Made by a program: the position numbers and the translations under genes
Shown: positions 22,055 to 26,546 of the stretch, one piece after another
How the letters are laid out: every line of letters starts with the position of its first letter
Position numbering within the stretch: position 1 is the first letter of the stretch
DNA from: a virus
DNA: 26,546 nucleotides
Reading direction: 5' to 3' (one strand)
IMG/VR virus record: IMGVR_UViG_3300048015_000029
Coordinates: 1 to 26,546 of that record
The notes under the pieces: generated by a model
What the model was told of the DNA's origin: nothing
Seen by the model: only the letters and a program-made list of their open reading frames with translations
Databases searched by the model: none

Positions 22055-22176
22055 CGCGAAGCCTTCTTTGATGCTCGCTCACAAGACTTCGCGAGCGTAA
22101 GCAACTGCATTTGGAATGCAGGATTGCATTTCCTAAATGCTTTCAACAGTTCGATTTCATTGCAGTCTTCCATCAT
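21973..22176 (-). CDS. SOS-controlled small protein, antisense to the repressor end (candidate antirepressor)
   Basis: 67 residues from the ATG at 22176 (an adjacent ATG at 22173 is equally possible; GGGG lies just before). The first 35 residues form a clear helix (EDCNEIELLKAFRKCNPAFQ then MQLLTLAKSCERASKKA), and the rest, which overlaps the repressor gene, is basic and probably disordered. The helix follows the same pattern as the repressor's C-terminal helix (E-x-x-L-x-x-A-x-R ... A-x-S), so the two may bind each other. The only visible promoter is at 22263-22291, with a LexA box across it. Placement recalls phage 186 Tum and other LexA-controlled antirepressors, but I see no homology to them. 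The antirepressor role is inference. Confidence 0.5.
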   Translation of the reverse strand: MMEDCNEIELLKAFRKCNPAFQMQLLTLAKSCERASKKASRHSSTGRLGACDAAISMKRRPSSVAAR

Positions 22177-22184
22177 CCCCAATT

Positions 22185-22216
22185 CCACAAAAATTATCAA
22201 AAAATAACTTTTGTGG
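22185..22216 (-). promoter_or_regulatory. Long AT-rich inverted repeat before the SOS gene start
   Basis: CCACAAAAATTAT at 22185-22197 pairs with ATAACTTTTGTGG at 22204-22216; the one A-C mismatch becomes G-U in leftward RNA, giving a 13-bp stem with a 6-nt loop. It ends 4 bases before the GGGG that precedes the ATG, so it could control ribosome access. Confidence 0.7.
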
Positions 22217-22248
22217 TGCGGTCATACTGACATCGGGGAACAAAAGCA

Positions 22249-22291
22249 CTGTTTATACATACAGTATATCCAACTTTTTTCTGATCTGCAA
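22249..22291 (-). promoter_or_regulatory. LexA (SOS) box over a leftward promoter
   Basis: CTGT-TTATACAT-ACAG at 22249-22264 is a perfect CTGT-N8-ACAG LexA site with A/T-rich core and TA flank. A minus-strand promoter runs TTGCAG (22291-22286), 17 bp, TATACT (22268-22263). The box overlaps the -10 and the expected start point, so bound LexA should block it. Confidence 0.82.
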
Positions 22292-22378
22292 AAACTTTTC
22301 ATTGCCAGAAGATAATTTCTGATTATAAACATATCGACCTGCATCACAGGTTTATATTCCTCGCATTAATCATTAATT

Positions 22379-22428
22379 TCGTAATTACGATAATTTTAGT
22401 TGACATAAATTATCGTAAAAGCGAAAAT
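22379..22428 (+). promoter_or_regulatory. Rightward early promoter with two operators
   Basis: TTGACA at 22400-22405 with a 17-bp spacer and GAAAAT at 22423-22428 as the -10. A perfect TCGTAATTACGA palindrome lies at 22379-22390, upstream of the -35. A 9-of-12 match (TCGTAAAAGCGA) lies at 22413-22424, between -35 and -10. Binding of the repressor to the second site would block RNA polymerase. Confidence 0.75.
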
Positions 22429-22472
22429 ATTTTCAATGCAGCAAATTCATCGGCCTCGGCAGGGGAAACGAA

Positions 22473-22493
22473 ATGGCGCGGTATTCACGGTGA
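22473..22493 (+). CDS. Possible six-codon leader peptide
   Basis: ATG at 22473 with AGGGG 7 bases upstream opens a frame for six residues (MARYSR) and TGA at 22491-22493. A 7-bp hairpin (TGGCGCG at 22474-22480 with CGCGCCA at 22494-22500) covers it. The good ribosome-binding site makes translation plausible; the size makes this tentative. Confidence 0.35.
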   Translation: MARYSR

Positions 22494-22503
22494 CGCGCCA
22501 CCC

Positions 22504-22566
22504 ACTCTCAACTGATGAGCCAGGGTAAAGGCGAAACAGCGCGTAATTGCGCTGTCTTGAGTAAGT
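22504..22566 (+). ncRNA. Hammerhead ribozyme, type I topology, in the rightward early leader
   Basis: All conserved core parts are present in order. Stem I 5' strand ACT-CTCAA (22504-22511), core CTGATGA (22512-22518), stem II GCC/GGC with an 8-nt loop (22519-22532), core GAAA (22533-22536), stem III CAGCGC/GCGCTG with a 6-nt loop (22537-22554), then U-C (22555-22556) preceded by G, giving the standard GUC cleavage triplet. Stem I closes with TTGAG-(TA)-AGT (22557-22566), leaving a two-base bulge of the kind that makes loop contacts. The A15.1-U16.1 and G10.1-C11.1 pairs are kept. The expected cut is after 22556. It sits about 120 nt after the rightward promoter and 178 nt before the first gene. 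Confidence 0.9.
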
Positions 22567-22743
22567 CACGCTGCACTGTAGAAACCTCGCAGAGCCGGAT
22601 ACGTTAGCAGCGAACCGTTGGCAGTACGGGTTGCCGTGGAACTCGGCGACGAAACTGCCTGCTTAATCACTTAAGCACGCTGCAAGTCAGCGATCCGACC
22701 GCAGTCTCTATTTATCCATTCCATCCCCGAACAAAGGATCAAT
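22567..22743 (+). other. Structured leader between the ribozyme and the first gene
   Basis: About 175 bp without a gene. It contains a perfect hairpin at 22660-22677 (TGCTTAA-TCAC-TTAAGCA) and a direct repeat CACGCTGCA (22567-22575 and again at 22676-22684). It ends in an AAGGA ribosome-binding site for the GTG at 22744. After ribozyme cutting this would be the new 5' untranslated region. Confidence 0.5.
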
Positions 22744-23250
22744 GTGGAAACGAAAACGCACTGGAAACAACTGATAGACCCCCGCTTTATCGGCGCATAT
22801 GCACTTCCGAACGGGTCTGACATCACAGTCAAGATTGTCGATGTCAAGCTAGAAAATATCGTCATACAAGGCGGCAAGAAGGAAGACCATACGATTGCAT
22901 ATCTGCGCAATCAAAAGCCGTTAATCCTCAACATGACCAACTCAAAAACACTCCATCGATTGTATGGCCCATACATCGAAGATTGGATTGGCAAGGACAT
23001 CACTCTATTCGCGAGTGTGGCTCGTCTCGGAAATGAAGACGTGGAATGCATACGCATTCGCCCCACTGCCCCAAGCAAGGAGAGGCCACGCCTGTCCGAA
23101 GAGCGCTTCGCCAAAGCGCTAACACAGATCAAAGCGGGTAATTACAAGATCGAAAACATGAAGCAATTTGCACTAACGGCGCGGCAGCAGAAGCAACTGA
23201 AGGCCGTCCTTATCGAACTTACTTCCTTGAAAGAACCATCAGGAGAATGA
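22744..23250 (+). CDS. Conserved recombination-module protein, GTG start
   Basis: 168 residues from the GTG at 22744 (AAGGA 5 bases upstream). An ATG two bases earlier is in another frame. The pattern T-H-W-K-Q-L-I-D-P-R-F-I-G-A-Y, then SDITVKIVDVKLENIVIQGG, P-L-I-L-N-M-T-N-S-K-T and L-Y-G-P-Y-I-E-D-W-I-G-K is a conserved phage family regularly next to recombinase or nuclease genes. The C-terminal 50 residues are a separate helical region (RLSEERFAKALTQIKAGNYK). The stop overlaps the start of the nuclease gene. Likely role: DNA-binding accessory factor in recombination; molecular function not known to me. Confidence 0.65.
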   Translation: METKTHWKQLIDPRFIGAYALPNGSDITVKIVDVKLENIVIQGGKKEDHTIAYLRNQKPLILNMTNSKTLHRLYGPYIEDWIGKDITLFASVARLGNEDVECIRIRPTAPSKERPRLSEERFAKALTQIKAGNYKIENMKQFALTARQQKQLKAVLIELTSLKEPSGE

Positions 23251-23984
23251 ACTTGAATTTGAAAATCCGCTGCTCGTCTATCGGCAAGATCATGGCTGAG
23301 CCGAAGTCACTCGACACATCTTTGCTGCCAGAAGACTTGGCCGTCATTGCCCGCAAGACTAAGAAAACCGAAGAAGACAAAGCCCTGCTTGCACCCTACT
23401 TGGAACGAACGCTATCTGTTGGCGCAAAGACCTACATTGAAAAACTGGCGAAAGAGCATTACTACGACTATCTGGAAGTCATTACCGGCAAACAAATGGA
23501 TAAGGGCTTGATCGTCGAAAATCAATCAATCGAACTCTACAATTCGGTTTTCTTCACAAGTCACAAGAAGAACACCGAACGCCGCGAGAACGAATGGCTT
23601 TCCGGCGAGTGCGACATCATAGTCCCACGCGAAGAAGGCATTGACATCAAGTCCTCATGGTCATTGGCGACCTTCCCTGCAACAGCAGCGCAAGCACATG
23701 ATTCTGACTACGAATGGCAATGTCGTGGATACATGGCGCTGTGGGATGTGCCACGCTGGAGCGTAGCCTACTGTCTGGTCAATACGCCGGATGAACTCAT
23801 CAAATACGAGCAGTCTGACCTGCACTACGTTGACCATATTGACGCAACCAAGCGTGTCACGGTCGTCAAATATGAGCGCGACTTGGCCTTAGAAAATCGC
23901 ATCTACGTGAAGGTCGAAGCGGCGCGAAAGTACTTCTACCAAATCACCCAACAAATGATTTACGAGCATCAGGAGGCAGCGTAA
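23247..23984 (+). CDS. YqaJ/lambda-exonuclease-like recombination nuclease
   Basis: 245 residues with the PD-(D/E)XK core: E-N-Q-S-I-E-L-Y near residue 91, [20 protein letters not shown] with Asp123, Asp133 and Lys135, and a helix with a Gln/Arg pair ([12 protein letters not shown] near residue 155). These are the catalytic motifs of phage 5'-3' exonucleases and YqaJ-type recombinases, which make single-stranded tails for annealing. The ATG overlaps the previous stop (ATGA). The AGGAG is very close to this ATG, so the TTG two codons later is another possible start. SSB is encoded next. No RecT or Beta-type annealase is recognisable, unless the preceding gene fills that role. Confidence 0.78.
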   Translation: MNLNLKIRCSSIGKIMAEPKSLDTSLLPEDLAVIARKTKKTEEDKALLAPYLERTLSVGAKTYIEKLAKEHYYDYLEVITGKQMDKGLIVENQSIELYNSVFFTSHKKNTERRENEWLSGECDIIVPREEGIDIKSSWSLATFPATAAQAHDSDYEWQCRGYMALWDVPRWSVAYCLVNTPDELIKYEQSDLHYVDHIDATKRVTVVKYERDLALENRIYVKVEAARKYFYQITQQMIYEHQEAA

Positions 23985-24415
23985 TGGCGTCAGTCAATAA
24001 AGTCATCCTCGTTGGCCGAATTGGCAAAGACGTAGCGTTGCGCCACATGCCGAACGGCGACGCAGTGGCGAACGCTTCACTCGCGACTTCCGATTTCTGG
24101 ACAGATAAAACAACCAACGAGCGTCGCGAACTGACCGAATGGCATCGCATCACGCTCTACCGCAAGTTGGCCGAAATTGCCGGACAGTACGTCAAGAAGG
24201 GCACGCAAGTCTATTTTGAAGGCAAGCTCCAGACGCGCAAATGGAAGGACAAGGATGGCATCGAACGGTTAGTAACAGAAATAATTGCTGACACCATGCA
24301 AATGCTCGGAAGTTCGCTCTGTAATAGCAGGCAATGCGATAGCGACGGGACTGGATCGACGACTAACGCGACACCCGTTGCCGATCAGCACCGTGCTCAT
24401 GACATTCCTTTTTGA
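23984..24415 (+). CDS. ssb: Single-stranded DNA-binding protein
   Basis: 143 residues. The N-terminal OB fold is textbook: [34 protein letters not shown] and [20 protein letters not shown]. It is followed by a short variable linker and a C-terminal tip HDIPF, which is related to the bacterial DDDIPF tip but lacks two of the three acidic residues. GGAGG lies before the ATG, which overlaps the previous stop as TAATG. The protein coats single strands made by the nuclease and during replication. The weakened tip may alter contacts with host SSB partners. Confidence 0.93.
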   Translation: MASVNKVILVGRIGKDVALRHMPNGDAVANASLATSDFWTDKTTNERRELTEWHRITLYRKLAEIAGQYVKKGTQVYFEGKLQTRKWKDKDGIERLVTEIIADTMQMLGSSLCNSRQCDSDGTGSTTNATPVADQHRAHDIPF

Positions 24416-24433
24416 CTTAGGTCGCAACAATTA

Positions 24434-24677
24434 ATGCCAATTACAAAGCAGCGGCTTGCAGAAGAGTTGCAATGCAGCGAACGACATATTGAGCGGCAAG
24501 TATGCCCAGGAATGCCGTATATCCCGTTTGGATCACGATCACATCGGCTGAAGCATTGAGCATATTCGGGAGTTGGCCGGGATCAACGTCGATCATCAGC
24601 AACTTCGACGCAGGGTGAAGGACAACATTTCATACGAAAGACGCAGGAAGCGCAAGAGCGTTGCGAACGAACTTTAA
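24434..24677 (+). pseudogene. Small HTH gene (excisionase/MerR-like) split by a frameshift
   Basis: Frame one: ATG at 24434, 41 codons, MPITKQRLAEELQCSERHIE then R-Q-V-C-P-G-M-P-Y-I-P-F-G-S, ending with TGA at 24557-24559. This is the common HTH pattern of small phage proteins in which L-A-E-x-L-x-x-S-x-R-x-I is followed by G-M-P-x-x-x-x-G. In the +1 frame the protein continues sensibly from 24555 (IEHIRELAGINVDHQQLRRR, then a basic tail) and stops at 24677. Skipping one base near 24551-24557 joins both halves into one protein of about 80 residues. It follows SSB by 18 bp. Damage or sequencing error are the simplest explanations. Confidence 0.6.
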
Positions 24678-24716
24678 TACAGGAAAGTGCGGGAATTTTA
24701 CCTTCAGACCAAAGCG

Positions 24717-24878
24717 ATGAAAACAGACAAGCCAAATATTGATCAAGAAACAATCAGCGAGAACGCAGCAGCAGACGAAGGCGCGGTTATCGGCAATACC
24801 AGTAGCCGTAGTATTCTGATTACGGAGCCTATTATTTTGACGCCGTTCGCGCGCAAGCTGGACACGTCGTCTATTTGA
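24717..24878 (+). CDS. Small hypothetical protein
   Basis: 53 residues from the ATG at 24717 (the open frame extends ten codons further up with no better start). Sequence KPNIDQETISENAAADEGAV then residues ending in RKLDTSSI: mostly acidic and disordered, with a short hydrophobic patch (ILITEPIILTPFA). No Shine-Dalgarno is obvious. It lies 26 bp before the excisionase gene. Coding status uncertain. Confidence 0.35.
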   Translation: MKTDKPNIDQETISENAAADEGAVIGNTSSRSILITEPIILTPFARKLDTSSI

Positions 24879-24904
24879 AGAATATTTAAGGTAAGGATGA
24901 TTGC

Positions 24905-25180
24905 ATGAACGTTGACCGCTCTCATGTATTGAAATTAGCTAGTGCATTATCGGAAATCATTGAGGCGTCCAACGATTCTCAACCAGCAATTCCGCAAGTA
25001 CATCGCTATGTGACGATTGCATTGGCATCGCAAATAACGGGTTTTACTGAAAATGCCATCAGGCGAAAGATTCAAGATGGTGTTTGGATCGAAGGCAGGC
25101 ATTGGAAACGCGCACCAGATGGGCGCATCGTAATAGACATGGAAGGGTATGCAAAGTGGGTAGAACGGGTAGCGGCGTAG
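24905..25180 (+). CDS. xis: Excisionase
   Basis: 91 residues. The C-terminal half is the excisionase pattern: RYVTIALASQITGFTENAIR, then R-K-I-Q-D-G-V-W-I-E-G-R-H-W and PDGRIVIDMEGYAKWVE, a winged-helix fold that bends att-site DNA and directs the integrase towards excision. AAGGA lies 8 bases before the ATG. The gene overlaps the integrase start by 25 bp, which fits joint expression. The N-terminal 30 residues are a variable helix. Confidence 0.85.
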   Translation: MNVDRSHVLKLASALSEIIEASNDSQPAIPQVHRYVTIALASQITGFTENAIRRKIQDGVWIEGRHWKRAPDGRIVIDMEGYAKWVERVAA

Positions 25181-26508
25181 AAGTTCGTAAGAGCAGCATT
25201 CGTATTACATTTATGTTTGAAGGGATTGAATGCAAGGAAAGGCTAACGGTTGACGGTCATGCAATGGCACCGACACCAGCGAATATCAACTATGCAAACA
25301 GATTAGCAGCAAAGATACGCAAAGCCATTGCTATCGGCACATTTAGCTTCGCGGAATACTTTCCTGACTCTCCACGCTGCGAAAAAGAGGCTTTAAACTC
25401 GTTTGGGGCGCTCGCTGATATGTGGTACGACTCGATCATGCAACTTACCGGTGCCACAATTAGCCAGTATGCAAGCGCTATCAGGTTTTGGAAAGAGACG
25501 TTCGGGGCTGACATGCCAATAGACAAGTTGACGCACAAACTTATCAAGTCAAAGATTGGGAAGCATAAGTGGCCCTCCGCAAAAACGCATAACAACTACC
25601 TGATCGCGTTACGCGGAATCTTTGCCTTGGAATATACCGGTACGCGATCCATCAGCAATCCCATGATCGGTATCGAGAACCTGAAGACGGTCAAGACGTT
25701 GCCCGACCCGCTTTCAGCCAAAGAGCGTGACTTAATTCTTGGGAGTATGGCGGAACACTGCGATCCACGCATATGGGCATACTTCAGTTTCGCGTTCTAT
25801 ACGGGAATGCGCCCCGAAGAATTGATTGCCTTGCGTTGGTCTGACATCGATTTTCAACACGGGGTAGCACGAGTGCAGCGTGTGCGAACCTTCAAAGGAT
25901 CGGTACGGGATGGGTCAAAGACGCATGCCGAGCGCGATGTCGATCTTGTGCCGCAGGCATTGGAGGCACTTCGCGTGATGAAAAAATACACGTTTATGAA
26001 GGGAACGGAATACGACATTTTTGAGCGCCCGGAATGGCACCCTAGCGAGGGCAGTAAGGGAGGGAAACCGACTGAAGCTGGCCCGTGGCACGACGAGCGA
26101 AGTCAACGTGATCAATATTGGAAACCTACGTTGCGACGACTCGGTATTCGCATGCGTCGCGCATACGCTACTCGGCACACATATTGTACGGTTGCGCTAA
26201 TGGGTGGCGTGAATCCGGCTTACATTGCCGACCAAGCAGGCCACTCTGTTAAAATGCTTTTGGAGAAATATGCCCGTTGGATGCCGGGCGAAGACGGAGG
26301 AAACCAGCGAAGGAAACTGGAGGCTGCAATGCAGAATTCCTCCCAAATTCCTCCCAACATAACCAAGATGCCCGATAACCAGTTGATTATAAAGGACGTT
26401 CTTGGTAGGCGCGATTGGACTCGAACCAACAACCCCCCGCCACGTGAGATCAATTGTCGGTGTATGCAGGTCGCTCTTTTTGGAATAAATAAAACCATTT
26501 GGATGTGA
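25156..26508 (+). CDS. int: Tyrosine integrase, C-terminus overlapping the attachment core
   Basis: 450 residues from the GTG at 25156, chosen because MGRTGSGVEVRKSSIRITF is the family's typical N-terminus (arm-binding domain). Catalytic residues: Arg219 (FYTGMRPEEL), Lys255 (GSKTHAERDV), Tyr337 and Arg340 (YATRHTYCT, where Tyr replaces the more common His, as in several phage integrases), His363 (AGHSVKML) and nucleophile Tyr372 (EKYARWMP). The core-binding domain lies at about 80-165. The final 50 residues run over a tRNA-derived att core and contain GRRDWTRTN, the telltale translation of an antisense tRNA 3' end. It follows and overlaps the excisionase gene. Confidence 0.93.
   Translation: MGRTGSGVEVRKSSIRITFMFEGIECKERLTVDGHAMAPTPANINYANRLAAKIRKAIAIGTFSFAEYFPDSPRCEKEALNSFGALADMWYDSIMQLTGATISQYASAIRFWKETFGADMPIDKLTHKLIKSKIGKHKWPSAKTHNNYLIALRGIFALEYTGTRSISNPMIGIENLKTVKTLPDPLSAKERDLILGSMAEHCDPRIWAYFSFAFYTGMRPEELIALRWSDIDFQHGVARVQRVRTFKGSVRDGSKTHAERDVDLVPQALEALRVMKKYTFMKGTEYDIFERPEWHPSEGSKGGKPTEAGPWHDERSQRDQYWKPTLRRLGIRMRRAYATRHTYCTVALMGGVNPAYIADQAGHSVKMLLEKYARWMPGEDGGNQRRKLEAAMQNSSQIPPNITKMPDNQLIIKDVLGRRDWTRTNNPPPREINCRCMQVALFGINKTIWM
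26403..26438 (-). other. attP core: 3' end of a host tRNA gene
   Basis: The minus strand reads through a perfect tRNA T-arm (GTTGG-TTCGAGT-CCAAT, with one G-U) and then CGCGCCT-A-CCA, i.e. 3' acceptor strand, discriminator and encoded CCA (TGG at 26403-26405 on the plus strand). No matching 5' half lies to the right. It overlaps the integrase C-terminus. From memory the tail resembles betaproteobacterial tRNA-Val(GAC); this is unverified. Confidence 0.8.
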
Positions 26509-26535
26509 TGCAAAAACTATAATTCACTTTGCATC
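26507..26535. repeat. Inverted repeat just after the integrase gene
   Basis: GATGCAAA (26507-26514) and TTTGCATC (26528-26535), a perfect 8-bp inverted repeat with a 13-nt AT-rich spacer containing TATAAT. It could be an arm-type integrase/excisionase site, a promoter operator or a weak terminator; no U-run follows. Confidence 0.6.
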
Positions 26536-26546
26536 TCGTTAATGAA

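Noticed and set aside
21973-22216. SOS-controlled type I toxin (TisB-like) interpretation of the small gene
   Set aside because: The product is charged and not a hydrophobic membrane peptide, although the LexA box and structured leader are reminiscent.
22137-22322. 61-codon plus-strand frame across the LexA box
   Set aside because: Spans the LexA box and the SOS promoter, lacks a ribosome-binding site and has no plausible promoter in that direction.
22640-22665. Second hammerhead core (GACGAAACTGCC) in the same leader
   Set aside because: Contains CGAAAC but no CTGATGA partner or matching stems in the flanking sequence.
1-26546. Lysis cassette, reverse transcriptase/diversity-generating element, transposase or known anti-phage defence genes
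   Set aside because: Looked for in all frames by motif; none is recognisable in this window.

Overview
The window is most of a temperate tailed phage (podovirus-like head and portal module), laid out as a classic two-arm lambdoid-style genome. Host clues are indirect: a tRNA-derived attachment core next to the integrase and a LexA box of the CTGT-N8-ACAG type both fit a beta- or gammaproteobacterium. The tRNA tail looks to me like a betaproteobacterial tRNA-Val, from memory and unverified. No ribosomal, metabolic or clearly chromosomal gene is present.

Layout. Positions 1-12834 (minus strand) hold the virion genes, read right to left: terminase small and large subunits, portal, scaffold, N4-gp56-type major capsid protein, a decoration-like protein, connector/adaptor proteins and tail/fibre proteins, the last running off the left edge. 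Positions 12834-16930 (minus) hold small conserved phage genes, an unusual structured tRNA-like locus (13783-13910), a DNA-binding-protein gene broken by an ochre codon, and a candidate late regulator. Positions 16932-21594 (minus) are the leftward early operon: a ribbon-helix-helix regulator, a DUF1367 protein, a Ref-type nuclease, winged-helix proteins, a replication initiator with internal iteron-like repeats, and a helicase-loader-like protein. Positions 21663-22430 are the immunity region: a short XRE repressor without a cleavage domain, operators on both sides, and a leftward LexA-controlled promoter feeding a small ORF that runs antisense into the repressor gene. Positions 22430-26508 (plus) are the rightward early operon: a long structured leader containing a complete hammerhead ribozyme, then a conserved recombination-associated protein, a YqaJ/lambda-exonuclease-like nuclease, SSB, a frameshifted small HTH gene, a small hypothetical gene, excisionase and integrase.

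How it works together. The XRE repressor probably holds two divergent early promoters through repeated TCGTAATTACGA-type operators. Because it has no self-cleavage domain, induction probably goes through the SOS-controlled small gene at 21973-22176, which could act as an antirepressor and/or by antisense transcription. The rightward transcript should cut itself in its leader. Four leftward terminators lie inside or between the late gene blocks, so full late expression probably needs readthrough or antitermination. Lysis genes are not recognisable here and probably lie to the left.

Three genes look broken (ochre at 15139-15141, frameshift near 17873-17877, frameshift near 24551-24557), so this is either a decaying phage or a sequence with a few errors. 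The arrangement at the attachment core argues that the sequence spans an unintegrated attP rather than an attL/attR junction.
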